Below, piece after piece: positions 1 through 8,430 of a stretch of 64,000 bases of DNA (the stretch's first letter is position 1; the number at the start of each line of letters is the position of its first letter). The notes below the pieces were generated by a model. The model was not told the origin of the DNA. It made no database searches and was given only the letters and a program-made list of their open reading frames with translations. Origin of the DNA: Dechloromonas aromatica (nom. nud.) (GTDB lineage Bacteria > Pseudomonadota > Gammaproteobacteria > Burkholderiales > Rhodocyclaceae); contig JAFIHA010000033.1 of NCBI GenBank assembly GCA_017848965.1, forward strand, positions 29,251 to 93,250. The letters are read 5' to 3'. The translations under genes were made by a program, and so were the position numbers.

Positions 1-909
1 GCCATGGCCAACCGCCCCGAAGTCCGGGCCGGGCTCGCCGGGCGCGGCATCGTCATCCCGGCGAGCTGCCATTTCGTCGCCGCCGAACACCATACCGGCG
101 ACGACAGCATCGAGTGGTACGACCTCGACCGCCTGCCGGCAAGCCACCAGGCGGATTTCGACCAGTTGCTGGCGAAGCTCTCGGAAGCCTGCCGCTGGCA
201 CGCCGTCGAACGTTGCCGCCGGCTTGCCTCGGCGCCGCCGCGGCCGAACCCGTGGCAGGCGATGCGCCACGTCGCCGGCCGGGTCGCCGATCCGGCGCAG
301 GCCCGCCCGGAACTCGGCCACGCCACCAACGCCGCCGCTTTCATCGGCCGGCGGGCGATGAGCCGCGGTCTCTTCCTCGACCGCCGGGTGTTCCTGATTT
401 CCTACGACCCCGAGGCCGACGGCGACGGTGCCATCGTCGAGCGCATCCTGCTCGCCGCCGGCCCGGTCGGTGCCGGCATCGCCCTCGAATACTATTTTTC
501 CACCGTCGACAACGAGGCCTGGGGCTGCGGCTCCAAGGTCACCCACAACCTGACCGGCTTGTTCGCGGTCATGGAAGGTGCCGAGTCCGACCTGCGCACC
601 GGCTTGCCCTGGCAGATGGTCGAAATCCACGAGCCGATGCGCCTGCTCGTCGTCGTCGAACAGAAACCCGAAGTGCTGTCCGCCATCGTCGCCCGTCAGC
701 CGCCCCTGCAGGAACTGGTCGGCAATGCCTGGATCAATCTCGGCGCGCGCGACCCGACGAGTGGGGCGCTGCACCGCTACTGCCCGCGCCGCGGCTGGCT
801 GCCCTGGGCGGGGAGCCGCGTGCTGCCGCAGGTGGCGCGTTCGCACGACTGGTTCGCCGGCGAATCCGGGCCACTGGCGCCGGCGATGCTGCTGGGAGGC
901 GTGACATGA
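1..909 (+). CDS. dabA: DabA (DUF2309) inorganic-carbon transporter subunit, C-terminal part
   Basis: The gene enters from the left edge, so only about 300 C-terminal residues are visible. They match the end of the DUF2309/DabA family: the segment GCGSKVTHNLTG followed by VMEGAESDLRTGLPWQMV is the family's C-terminal signature. DabA is a carbonic-anhydrase-like protein with a zinc site. It works with a NuoL-like membrane partner to take up CO2/bicarbonate using the ion gradient. The window opens just after where the family's conserved CGACGG zinc-ligand motif would lie, so the metal site itself cannot be checked. Its stop codon overlaps the start of the next gene (ATGA), which is a NuoL-like subunit as expected for a Dab operon. 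Confidence 0.87.
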   Translation, partial: AMANRPEVRAGLAGRGIVIPASCHFVAAEHHTGDDSIEWYDLDRLPASHQADFDQLLAKLSEACRWHAVERCRRLASAPPRPNPWQAMRHVAGRVADPAQARPELGHATNAAAFIGRRAMSRGLFLDRRVFLISYDPEADGDGAIVERILLAAGPVGAGIALEYYFSTVDNEAWGCGSKVTHNLTGLFAVMEGAESDLRTGLPWQMVEIHEPMRLLVVVEQKPEVLSAIVARQPPLQELVGNAWINLGARDPTSGALHRYCPRRGWLPWAGSRVLPQVARSHDWFAGESGPLAPAMLLGGVT

Positions 910-2429
910 GCGAATTGCTGGGTAAGGTTGCCGATCTCGTCTGGCTGGTACCCTTGCTGCCGCTGCTCGCCGCCATGGCGGTTGGTCTGCGCGTGCTGCT
1001 CGGGCGCTGCGCTGGCGATGCCGGCGAAGTGCCGACGGCGCGCTTGAGCGAACTGGCGGCGCTCGGCAGCCTGGGTCTGCTGCTGCTGATCGACCTTGCC
1101 GTGTACTGGCACGGCTGGCCCGGCCAGCGGGTGTTCGCCACGTGGTTTGCCGCCGCCCACTGGCGCGGCCAGATGTCCTTCCTGCTCGACGCCTTGTCGC
1201 TGCCGGTGGCGACGCTGAGTGCGCTGATCGGCTGGCTGGTGGTGCGTTTCTCGGCCGCCTACCTGCATCGCGAGGCGGGTTTCCATCGCTACTTCATCGT
1301 CCTCGGTCTCTTCCTTTCCGGGCTGCAGGCGCTGCTGCTCGCCGGCAACGGGCTGCTGCTCTTCCTCGGTTGGGAAATGTGCGGGGTCGCTTCCTTCCTG
1401 CTCATCGGCTACGCCTGGCAGCGCCCGCTGGCGACCGGCAACGCGCTGTTCGCCTTCGTCAGCAACCGCGTCGGCGACGCCGGCCTGCTCTTCTCGCTTG
1501 GGCTGGCCGCCTACTGGGCCGGCAGTTTCGAGTGGCCGGCGCTGTTCGACGCCCAGTTGTCGCTGGTCGACCTGCGCGTGCTGGTGCTCGGCTTCGCCGT
1601 CGCCGCCCTGGCCAAGTCGGCGCAACTGCCGTTCACGCCGTGGATCGCCCGGGCGCTGGAGGGACCGACGCCGTCGTCGGCGATCTTCTACGGCGCGCTG
1701 CTGGTCCATGCCGGCGTCTTCCTGATGCTGCGCCTGTCGCCGCTGCTCGCCCAGTTGCCCGACGTGCAGGTGGCGCTGGTCGTGATCGGCGCGCTGACCG
1801 CGCTCTATGCTTGGCTGTGCGGCCTGGTGCAGAGCGACATCAAGTCGGCGCTGATCTTCCCCACCGTCTTCCAGGTCGGCCTGATGTTCGTTGCCATCGG
1901 CCTCGGCTGGACGACGCTGGCCACCTGGCACCTCTGCCTGCACGCTGCCTGGCGCGCCTGGCAGTTCCTGCTGGCGCCGTCCTGGCTGCAGTTGACCCGC
2001 GGCCGCCCGGCGCCGCCGCCGCGCTGGCTGGTGCGCAGCCAGACCCTGTACACGGCGGCGCTGCAGCGCTTCTGGCTCGACCGCCTGGGCATCATCCTGC
2101 TCGCCGCGCCGACCGCGGCGATCGCCCGCGACGTGCGGGCGCTGGAAGAAAACTTCATCGACCGCGTCATCGGCGAACCCGGGCGCGGCCGGGCGGTCGC
2201 GTCGGACCGTCCGCTGATCCAGGCCGACGGCCTGCCCGGCCGCCTGCTGGCGCTGCTCGCCGATTTCCTGCAACGGATCGAGAACCGCCTTCTCCTGCGC
2301 GGCCGCGGCGGTGCCGCCGAGCGCCTGCTGCGCGAGGCCGGCCGCTGGCTGGTGACGCTGGAGGGGCTGCTCGAACAACCGCGCTACCTGATGATGGCGG
2401 TGATGGCGACTTTCGTGGTGATCCTCTGA
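906..2429 (+). CDS. dabB: NuoL-like proton-conducting subunit (DabB-type) of the inorganic-carbon pump
   Basis: This 507-residue polytopic membrane protein belongs to the NuoL/MrpA antiporter family (PF00361). The core signature AKSAQLPFTPWIARALEG then PTPSSAI matches the GKSAQLPxxxWLxxAMxGPTPVSA segment of NuoL, including the channel lysine. GWEMCGVASFLLIGY and NRVGDAGLL are also NuoL-like. The C-terminal third is short and does not show the long lateral helix of complex I NuoL. The start overlaps the dabA stop by four bases. In Dab systems the NuoL-like DabB carries the ion flux that drives DabA. Here two further NuoM-like proteins follow, so this is probably the DabB equivalent, but which of the three contacts DabA cannot be told from sequence. 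Confidence 0.83.
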   Translation: MSELLGKVADLVWLVPLLPLLAAMAVGLRVLLGRCAGDAGEVPTARLSELAALGSLGLLLLIDLAVYWHGWPGQRVFATWFAAAHWRGQMSFLLDALSLPVATLSALIGWLVVRFSAAYLHREAGFHRYFIVLGLFLSGLQALLLAGNGLLLFLGWEMCGVASFLLIGYAWQRPLATGNALFAFVSNRVGDAGLLFSLGLAAYWAGSFEWPALFDAQLSLVDLRVLVLGFAVAALAKSAQLPFTPWIARALEGPTPSSAIFYGALLVHAGVFLMLRLSPLLAQLPDVQVALVVIGALTALYAWLCGLVQSDIKSALIFPTVFQVGLMFVAIGLGWTTLATWHLCLHAAWRAWQFLLAPSWLQLTRGRPAPPPRWLVRSQTLYTAALQRFWLDRLGIILLAAPTAAIARDVRALEENFIDRVIGEPGRGRAVASDRPLIQADGLPGRLLALLADFLQRIENRLLLRGRGGAAERLLREAGRWLVTLEGLLEQPRYLMMAVMATFVVIL

Positions 2430-3922
2430 TGCCGAGCGAGACTTTCTGGTTCCAGCAGACGGCGTTGCCGCTGCTCGCCCTCCTGCAACTGCTGCCGCTG
2501 GCCGGCGCGGCGCTGGTCTATGCGCTCGGCGAACGACCGGCGGCGGTGCTCGGCGGCAAGCTGTGCGCGCTGGCCGTCCTCCTCTTCGCCGGCTACGTCG
2601 CCGCCCAGGTCGACCCGACGCGGGCTGGCCTGCAACTGGCGGAGCGCGGGGCGCTGCTCGGCTACCACGTCGCGGTCGACGGCATTGCCATCGTCTTCCT
2701 GCTGCTGGCGGCGCTGCTGACGCTGTTGATGACGCTGTACGGGATGAGCCGCGGCATGATCTCGCCGGGCCGCCTGTTTTCGGTGCTGCTGCTGGCCGAG
2801 GCTGGACTGGTCGGCATGCTGGTCACGGTCAACATCGCCTGGTTCGCCTTCTTCTCGGCGCTCGAATTGTGGGCGGTGGTCTACCTGCTGCGCCGTTGGG
2901 CGTCGTCGCGCGCCGAGACCCAGGCGCTGGCGCGCTTCGTCCAGTACCAGGGCTTCGGGCTGGCGCTTTTCGTCGCCGGCTGCTTCGTGCTTGGCTGGGG
3001 CTACGCCGAAAGCACTGGCGGGCGCTGGAGTTTCGACCTCTTCGACCTGAGCGGCACGCTGCCCGCCGGCAAGTTCCAGACCGCCGCCTTCTACCTGCTG
3101 TTCTACGGCCTGGCGGTGCGCACGCCGCTCTTCCCGCTGCACGGCTGGCTGCCCAACATGGCGCAGCACGGCCTGATCGCGGTGGCGCCGGCGCTGATGG
3201 TCGGGGTCAAGGTCGGCATCTACGGCATGGCCCGCTTCGTCCTGCCGCTGACGCCGGATGCTGTGCTCGCCTGGCAGCCCTACGTCGTCGGCTTCGCCAT
3301 GGCCGGCGTCTTCTTCACCGCCGCGCTTGCCTTCCTGCAGAGCAACCTGCGCCGCTTGCTCGCCTTTGCCGTGGTCAGCCATACCAGTCTTCTGGTGATC
3401 GGCCTGTTCAGCCTGCACGCCGCCGGCATCCAGGGGGCGGTGCTGCTCGCCGCCAACTTCGGGCTGGCGGTGACCGGCATGTGGTTCATCGTCGGCTTCG
3501 TCTTCCGGCGTACCGGGACTACCGAGTTGGGCGAATTGTCCGGCTTGTTCGAGCGCATTCCCTTCCTCGCCGTCGCCTTCCTGACCTGCGGTCTGGCCAT
3601 TGTCGGCATGCCCGGCACGCCCGGTTTCGACGCCGCCCACCTGGTGCTGGAGGCGGCGATCGACCGCTTCGGCGCGTTGTCCACGGTCGCCACCGCGCTC
3701 GGCAACGTGGCCGCCGCCGGCTTCCTGCTCTGGGCCTTCCAGAAGGCCTTCCTGTCGCAGGAGAAGACGGCGGGGCGCGACGTGGACCGGACGCTGGCGA
3801 TGGAATACGCGGTCTGCGGCATCGCCCTGGCGGCGCTGCTGGCGATCGGCTTCTTCACCGAACCCTGGCTGCGCCTGACCGATACCGCCAGCCAGGCGCT
3901 GGCCGCGAGGTTCGTCCAATGA
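2429..3922 (+). CDS. NuoM-like proton-conducting membrane subunit, first copy
   Basis: This 497-residue protein is almost entirely hydrophobic, with about 14 predicted membrane segments, and belongs to the NuoM/NuoN/MrpD family. The motif FPLHGWLPNMAQHG corresponds to the NuoM segment VPLHGWLPDAHSQAPT. The lysine just before it in NuoM (AVKMP) is arginine here (AVRTP). SNLRRLLAFAVVSHTSLL corresponds to the second conserved channel half. The start codon shares its A with the stop codon of the preceding gene (TGATG), so translation is coupled. No NADH- or quinone-binding complex I subunits are nearby. That argues for a role in the carbon pump, not respiration. Confidence 0.78.
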   Translation: MPSETFWFQQTALPLLALLQLLPLAGAALVYALGERPAAVLGGKLCALAVLLFAGYVAAQVDPTRAGLQLAERGALLGYHVAVDGIAIVFLLLAALLTLLMTLYGMSRGMISPGRLFSVLLLAEAGLVGMLVTVNIAWFAFFSALELWAVVYLLRRWASSRAETQALARFVQYQGFGLALFVAGCFVLGWGYAESTGGRWSFDLFDLSGTLPAGKFQTAAFYLLFYGLAVRTPLFPLHGWLPNMAQHGLIAVAPALMVGVKVGIYGMARFVLPLTPDAVLAWQPYVVGFAMAGVFFTAALAFLQSNLRRLLAFAVVSHTSLLVIGLFSLHAAGIQGAVLLAANFGLAVTGMWFIVGFVFRRTGTTELGELSGLFERIPFLAVAFLTCGLAIVGMPGTPGFDAAHLVLEAAIDRFGALSTVATALGNVAAAGFLLWAFQKAFLSQEKTAGRDVDRTLAMEYAVCGIALAALLAIGFFTEPWLRLTDTASQALAARFVQ

Positions 3923-5388
3923 GCCCGCTGTTTCCTGAACTGCCCGTGCTGTCGCTGCTGGTGTTGCTGCCGGTTGCCGCCGCCGGGCTGCTCTGGCTGT
4001 TGCCGGCCCGCCTGGCGCGGCCGGCGACTTTCGTCGCGCTGGCGGCGGTGCTGGCGCTGGCGACGCTGGCGCTGTTTTCCTATCGTCCGGAGACGGCCGG
4101 TTTCCAGCTCATGGAACGCTGGCCGTGGCTGACCGGGCTCGGCGTCGACTGGCTGCTCGCGGTGGATGGGCTGTCGGTGCTCTTCCTGCCGGCGAGCGCC
4201 TTGCTCTTCCTCGGCGCGCTGATCGTCGCCGGCGACGCCGGCGCCAACGCGCCGCGCCTTTTCCACAGCCTGCTCCTGCTTCTGCTGGCGGCGACGCTGG
4301 GCATCTTCTGTGCGATCGACCTGATCGTCTTCTTCGTCTTCTGGGAATTCAGCCTGGTTCCGGTCTATTTCCTGCTGGCGCGCTGGGGCGCCACCGCCGG
4401 GGCGCCGCAGGTCGCCGCGCGCTACGTGCTGATCATGCTCGCTGGCGGCTTTCCGCTGCTGCTCGCCTTTGTCGTCGTCGGCAGCGCCGGCGGCAGTTTC
4501 GACCTGACGGTACTGCTCGGCCACCCGCTGCCGCTGCGCGAGCAGCGCATCGTCCTCGTCCTGATGCTGATCGGTTTCGGCCTCAAGCTGCCGCTGGTGC
4601 CCTTGCATACCTGGCTGCCGCAGTTCGCGCTGGCGGCGCCGGGCAGCCTGAGCGCGCTGCTGCTCGGGCTGAAGGTCGGCGCCTACGGGCTGGTCCGATT
4701 CGCCATTCCGCTGGCGCCGCAGGCGGCGCAGGACTGGCACTGGCTGCTCGCCGGTTTCGGCACGGTGACGCTGATCTACGGCGCGGTCGGCGTCCTGGCG
4801 CACAGCAACCTGCGCGTCGGCATGGCCTACGCCAGCATCTGTCACGTCGGCTTGGCGACGCTCGGTCTGTCGACACTATCCGGGCAGGGCGCGCAGGGGG
4901 CGATCTCGCTGCTGCTCAGCTTCACGGTGGCGAGCGGCGGCGGCATGCTGCTGCTCGAATGCCTGCGCCAGCGCACCGGCTCGACCGACGTCCAGGCGCT
5001 GGGCGGGGCGGCGCGGACCATGCCGCTGTTGGCCAGCGGGGTGCTGATGTGCGGCCTGGCCGGTGTCGGCATGCCGGGGACGAGCAGCTTTCCGGCCGAG
5101 TTCCTGCTCATCCTGGCGACGCTGGATCGCTACACCGGGGCCGGCATGGCGGCGCTGTTCGGGCTGGCGATCGCCGCTGGCGCCTTTCTCTCCCTCTACC
5201 GCAAGGCCTTCTTCGGGCCGCTGACGCAGCCGGCGGTGGCCAGCGCCAGCGATCTGCGGCCAGCCGAGTGGTGGGTCCTGCTGGCGCTGATCGCGATGAT
5301 CGTCGGCATCGGCGTCTATCCTGCGCCCTGGCTGGATATCGTGCGCCCGTCGGCGGAGGCCTGGGCGGCCGGGCTGCAGCGGGGCTAG
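3919..5388 (+). CDS. NuoM-like proton-conducting membrane subunit, second copy
   Basis: The 489-residue product is another NuoM/MrpD-type antiporter-like protein. GFGLKLPLVPLHTWLPQFAL is the channel motif and here keeps the lysine that is arginine in the upstream copy. FVFWEFSLVPVYFLLARWG matches the NuoM glutamate helix, and SNLRVGMAYASICHVGL matches the second half-channel. It overlaps the previous gene by four bases (ATGA) and closes the dabA-containing operon. Both NuoM-like genes are shorter on the N-terminal side than E. coli NuoM but otherwise full. Whether the two copies are redundant or stacked side by side as in complex I is not known from sequence. Confidence 0.8.
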   Translation: MSPLFPELPVLSLLVLLPVAAAGLLWLLPARLARPATFVALAAVLALATLALFSYRPETAGFQLMERWPWLTGLGVDWLLAVDGLSVLFLPASALLFLGALIVAGDAGANAPRLFHSLLLLLLAATLGIFCAIDLIVFFVFWEFSLVPVYFLLARWGATAGAPQVAARYVLIMLAGGFPLLLAFVVVGSAGGSFDLTVLLGHPLPLREQRIVLVLMLIGFGLKLPLVPLHTWLPQFALAAPGSLSALLLGLKVGAYGLVRFAIPLAPQAAQDWHWLLAGFGTVTLIYGAVGVLAHSNLRVGMAYASICHVGLATLGLSTLSGQGAQGAISLLLSFTVASGGGMLLLECLRQRTGSTDVQALGGAARTMPLLASGVLMCGLAGVGMPGTSSFPAEFLLILATLDRYTGAGMAALFGLAIAAGAFLSLYRKAFFGPLTQPAVASASDLRPAEWWVLLALIAMIVGIGVYPAPWLDIVRPSAEAWAAGLQRG

Positions 5389-5391
5389 GCG

Positions 5392-5592
5392 ATGGCAGTG
5401 ACCTCTGCACAGGCGCCGGAGCGGCCGCGTTGCCGCGGCTGCCGGCACTACTACATCACCTTCGACGCGGATTTTCCCTACGGCTGCCGCCAGCTCGGCT
5501 TCAAGAGCGCGCGCGAGCCGATGCGCGACGTCATCGAGTCGTCGGGGCAGCCCTGCCTCTATTTCACGCCGGGCAAGCCAGCGCCCGGCTGA
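5392..5592 (+). CDS. small four-cysteine protein, function unknown
   Basis: A 66-residue soluble protein starts three bases after the last antiporter gene, so it is probably in the same transcript. It has a CxxC pair (Cys14, Cys17) and two single cysteines (Cys32, Cys55) in the pattern CRGCRHYYITFD, then PYGCRQLGFKS and GQPC. This could form one zinc or iron-sulfur site. I recognise it as a conserved small protein of proteobacteria but know no proven role. The next gene is convergent and begins one base after its stop. Confidence 0.7.
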   Translation: MAVTSAQAPERPRCRGCRHYYITFDADFPYGCRQLGFKSAREPMRDVIESSGQPCLYFTPGKPAPG

Positions 5593-5934
5593 TCAGGCCT
5601 TCTTGACGAATTCCGACTTCAACTGCATGGCGCCGATGCCGTCGATCTTGCAGTCGATGTCGTGGTCGCCGTCGATCAGGCGAATGTTCTTGACCTTGGT
5701 GCCGACCTTGACCACCGACGAAGAGCCCTTGATCTTCAAGTCCTTGATCACGGTGACGCTGTCGCCGTCCTTGAGTTCGTTGCCGTTGGCGTCACGCCAG
5801 ACCTTGGCTTCTTCTTCGGCGACGGCCGGGCCGTCCTTCGGCCACTCATGGGCGCATTCGGGGCAGATGTAGAGCGGGCCGTCCTCGTAGGTGAAGGCGG
5901 AGTTGCATTGCGGGCAGTTGGGCAGGGCGCTCAT
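5593..5934 (-). CDS. yjdM: PhnA/YjdM family zinc-ribbon protein
   Basis: At 113 residues it has the usual length of the YjdM (formerly PhnA) family. The N-terminal zinc ribbon has CPQC at residues 7-10 and CPEC at 24-27, followed by HEW. The C-terminal half starts at about [16 protein letters not shown] and ends in the family's conserved [14 protein letters not shown]. Despite the old name 'alkylphosphonate utilisation protein', no phosphonate genes are present and the family's role is unclear. It lies three bases downstream of the SulP gene on the same strand and is probably co-transcribed with it. Confidence 0.9.
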   Translation of the reverse strand: MSALPNCPQCNSAFTYEDGPLYICPECAHEWPKDGPAVAEEEAKVWRDANGNELKDGDSVTVIKDLKIKGSSSVVKVGTKVKNIRLIDGDHDIDCKIDGIGAMQLKSEFVKKA

Positions 5935-5937
5935 GGT

Positions 5938-7662
5938 TCAGTATTCTTCCTGGTGGCCGCCCATCAGGTTGGGCAGCAGGCGGTGGGCACGCGCGATGGC
6001 GTGCGGGAGGTCGGCGCAGACGTTGTCGTCGCCGACGGCGTCGATGAAGCCGGCGCGGTAGAGCAGCGAGCCGGGTTGCGAATTGAGGCCGCAGAGGAGC
6101 AGCGTGCAGCCGCGCTTGGCCAGCTTGTCGCGCAGGTTCTCCAGGCCTTCGAGGCCGGTGGTGTCGAGCTGGACCAGGCGGGTGGTGTCGAGGATGACGA
6201 CTTCCGGATGGCCGGCGCGCGGGTCGAGCAGTTCTTCGAGCTTGTTCACGGCGCCGAAGAACAGCGAGCCGTACAACTGCCAGGCGGCGACGCGCAGCGT
6301 GCCGTCGGGGTAGAGCAGGTGCGGCTCCTGCGCTTCCTCGTCGAGCGGCAGGCGCTCGATGCGGGTTAGTTCGGACATGCGGTAGATGAAGAACAAGCTG
6401 GCCAGGACCATGCCGAGTTCGACGGCGATGGTCAGGTCGAAGAGCACGGTGACCAGGAAGACGCTGACCAGGATCAGCCGGTAATTCCACGAATAGCGGC
6501 GCAGTTCCTTGAATTCGTGCCATTCGCCCATGTTGATGGCGACCACCATGACGATCGCCGACAGCGTCGCCAGCGGCACGTAGGCGGCGAGCGGCGCGGC
6601 GACCAGGACGACGGCGAGCAGGGTTGCCGCGTGGATGATGCCGGCGATCGGCGTGCGCCCGCCGGACTTGACGTTGGTCGAGGTGCGGGCGATCGCGCCG
6701 GTCGCCGCGAAACCGCCGCACAGTGGGGCGGCGATGTTGGCCAGGCCCTGGGCGACGAGTTCCTGGTTGGGGTCGTGGCGGTCGTCGATCTGGCCGTCGG
6801 CGACGCGTGCCGAGAGCAGCGACTCGATGGCGCCGAGCAGGGCGATGGTGATCGCCGGCGAGATCAGCTTGCCGAAGTCGTGGATCGAGACATCGGGGAA
6901 GCCGAAGGCCGGCAGTTCCTGCGGAATGCCGTTGAAGCGGCTGCCGATGGTTTCCACCGGCAGGTCGAGCGCCCAGGCGGCGACGGTGCCGACCACCAGC
7001 ACGGCGAGCGGGCCGGGCGCCCGGCGCAGCGGCGCGAAGCGTTGCGCCAGCCGGTTGTAGGAGAGCAGGAAGACGAAGCAGGCGATCGACAATGCCAGCG
7101 TCGGCAGGTCTACGGTATGCGCGTGTGCCGCCAGCACCTTGATCCGGGCGAAGAATTCGGCCGGCAGGCTGGCGATGGTGAGGCCGAAGAAATCCTTGAT
7201 CTGGGCGAGGAAGATGACGACGGCGATGCCGTTGGTGAAGCCGATGACGACGGTCACCGGGATGAAGCGGATCAACTGGCCCATGCGCGTCAGGCCCATC
7301 GCCAGCAGCATGACGCCGGCGAGCATGGTGGCGCCGAGCAGGTTGGCGAAGCCGTGGGCAGCGACGATGCCGTAGATGATCGGGATGAAGGCGCCGGTCG
7401 GGCCGCCGATCTGCACCCGCGAGCCGCCGAGCAGCGAAATGATCAGGCCGGCGACGATGGCGGTCCAGATGCCGGCGGTCGGCGACACCCCGGAAGCGAT
7501 CGCGAAGGCCATCGCCAGCGGCAGCGCCAGCACGCCGACGGTGATCCCGGCGCCGAGGTCCTTGCCAAACTGGGCCCGGTCGTAAGTCGGCAGGCAATCC
7601 AGCAGCTTGGGACGGAAGGCGATCTTCATCATGACGCGCACTCGGGGAGGGAAGCGTTGCAT
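5938..7662 (-). CDS. SulP family inorganic anion transporter with STAS domain
   Basis: This 574-residue SulP/SLC26 permease has a membrane domain over about residues 35-430. Motifs include GGPTGAFIPIIYGIVA and the transport-domain segment TGAIARTSTNVKSGG. A cytoplasmic STAS domain covers about 450-560, with LDTTRLVQLDTTGLEGL as its nucleotide-binding-like loop. SulP proteins carry sulfate, bicarbonate or other anions; several bacterial members are bicarbonate transporters. Placement 0.5 kb from a dabA-type carbon pump favours bicarbonate, but substrate cannot be read from sequence. The first ATG (7662) lacks a Shine-Dalgarno site. A tandem MetMet at 7632/7629 before KIAFRPK is an equally good start. 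Confidence 0.9.
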   Translation of the reverse strand: MQRFPPRVRVMMKIAFRPKLLDCLPTYDRAQFGKDLGAGITVGVLALPLAMAFAIASGVSPTAGIWTAIVAGLIISLLGGSRVQIGGPTGAFIPIIYGIVAAHGFANLLGATMLAGVMLLAMGLTRMGQLIRFIPVTVVIGFTNGIAVVIFLAQIKDFFGLTIASLPAEFFARIKVLAAHAHTVDLPTLALSIACFVFLLSYNRLAQRFAPLRRAPGPLAVLVVGTVAAWALDLPVETIGSRFNGIPQELPAFGFPDVSIHDFGKLISPAITIALLGAIESLLSARVADGQIDDRHDPNQELVAQGLANIAAPLCGGFAATGAIARTSTNVKSGGRTPIAGIIHAATLLAVVLVAAPLAAYVPLATLSAIVMVVAINMGEWHEFKELRRYSWNYRLILVSVFLVTVLFDLTIAVELGMVLASLFFIYRMSELTRIERLPLDEEAQEPHLLYPDGTLRVAAWQLYGSLFFGAVNKLEELLDPRAGHPEVVILDTTRLVQLDTTGLEGLENLRDKLAKRGCTLLLCGLNSQPGSLLYRAGFIDAVGDDNVCADLPHAIARAHRLLPNLMGGHQEEY

Positions 7663-7677
7663 TATATGAGTATGCTA

Positions 7678-7711
7678 TTAATCGTCAATGTTAATCGTAT
7701 GTTAATATCAC
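7678..7711. promoter_or_regulatory. 11-bp-phased direct repeats in the SulP / RHH divergent promoter
   Basis: In the 77-base gap between SulP (leftward) and the ribbon-helix-helix gene (rightward), TTAATCGT occurs at 7678-7685 and 7691-7698, with TTAATATC at 7702-7709. Within this, ATGTTAAT repeats at 7688 and 7699, exactly 11 bases apart. The block is AT-rich against a GC-rich background. Ribbon-helix-helix proteins of the CopG type commonly bind tandem repeats one helical turn apart, so this is a likely operator for the adjacent regulator. The binding itself is inferred. Confidence 0.5.
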
Positions 7712-7739
7712 GACGAAGGAATACGACTAGAGAAGACTC

Positions 7740-7931
7740 ATGGAGAAACGCACTGCCCGCCTGACGCTGTTGATCGACCCGAGGAAGAAGCAGATCTTCG
7801 AGGAAATCTGTGCCGCGCAGGATCTGACGCCGTCGCAGGTCGTGCGCCGGCTGATCCGTCAGTACATCATCGACAATGCCGGCGAACGCGAATTGCCGGA
7901 CTGGCTGCGCGCTTCGGTACGCGGCGATTAA
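7740..7931 (+). CDS. ribbon-helix-helix (CopG-like) DNA-binding protein
   Basis: A 63-residue protein with a short N-terminal beta strand (RTARLTLLID) followed by two helices joined by the turn TPSQ. This is the layout of MetJ/Arc/CopG regulators. The strand residues R-L-L would contact the major groove. It is divergent from the SulP gene and next to phased repeats, so it probably controls that gene and itself. No toxin gene follows, so an antitoxin role is unlikely. Its stop overlaps the end of the convergent membrane protein gene by four bases. Confidence 0.78.
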   Translation: MEKRTARLTLLIDPRKKQIFEEICAAQDLTPSQVVRRLIRQYIIDNAGERELPDWLRASVRGD

Positions 7932-8182
7932 TCGCCATCCGCGCGGGGCGGCGCCAGGCGTCCGAGTTCGCGCAGGATGCGGCCGATCGCCCAGACCATG
8001 ACGACCAGCCCGCCGCCAGCGCTGGCTAGCGCTTCCGCGGTGCTGCGCGGAAAACTGTCGAGGATCACGCCAGTGCCGCCAGCGAACCAGGCGACGCCGA
8101 GGGCGAGGCAAAGGAAACCGAACAGGTCGGCCAGCAGGTAGCCGAGCAGGCGGGAGCGAAGGGGGCGGGGCTGGGCTTTCAT
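7928..8182 (-). CDS. small two-helix membrane protein, function unknown
   Basis: This 84-residue protein has a basic N-terminus (MKAQPRPLRSR), a membrane helix over about residues 13-40 and a second over about 52-70, then a charged tail. I do not recognise a family. It converges on the ribbon-helix-helix gene with a four-base overlap, which supports both being real. The start ATG at 8182 is preceded by a run of A and T on its strand, with no strong ribosome site. Confidence 0.55.
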   Translation of the reverse strand: MKAQPRPLRSRLLGYLLADLFGFLCLALGVAWFAGGTGVILDSFPRSTAEALASAGGGLVVMVWAIGRILRELGRLAPPRADGD

Positions 8183-8213
8183 TGCGCCATTCTGACAAAA
8201 AAATGCGTTTCAG

Positions 8214-8237
8214 GCTTGACAAGCGACTTTGTCAAGC
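8214..8237. repeat. perfect 9-bp inverted repeat with 6-base spacer
   Basis: GCTTGACAA at 8214-8222 pairs with TTGTCAAGC at 8229-8237 across the spacer gcgact. No U-tract follows on either strand, so it is more likely an operator or cruciform than a terminator. Confidence 0.6.
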
Positions 8238-8430
8238 TTGGTTATGCACAGCGACGATTGTTTGTCGCGGCCCGCCTTGCTATCTCGCTGATGAATTTGA
8301 CAGATTCGCCTGGTGGGTGATTAGTCGCATTGAATCAGTGACTTACGAATTTGCGCAAGTTTTGCGCAGGGTAAGGAAAAGCCTTGTGGGGCGGTCACTT
8401 AGCGATATATCCCGCAAATAACCAACAGAC

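Noticed and set aside
777-2378. Long open frame on the minus strand across the NuoL-like gene
   Set aside because: It is a GC-rich shadow: composition is Q/R/A-rich low-complexity, with no family resemblance, and the plus-strand gene is unmistakable. The same holds for other long antisense frames across metG, SulP and pilB.
8182-8421. 79-codon open frame in the non-coding region left of metG
   Set aside because: No ribosome site, no domain, and it runs through palindromes and DnaA-like boxes.
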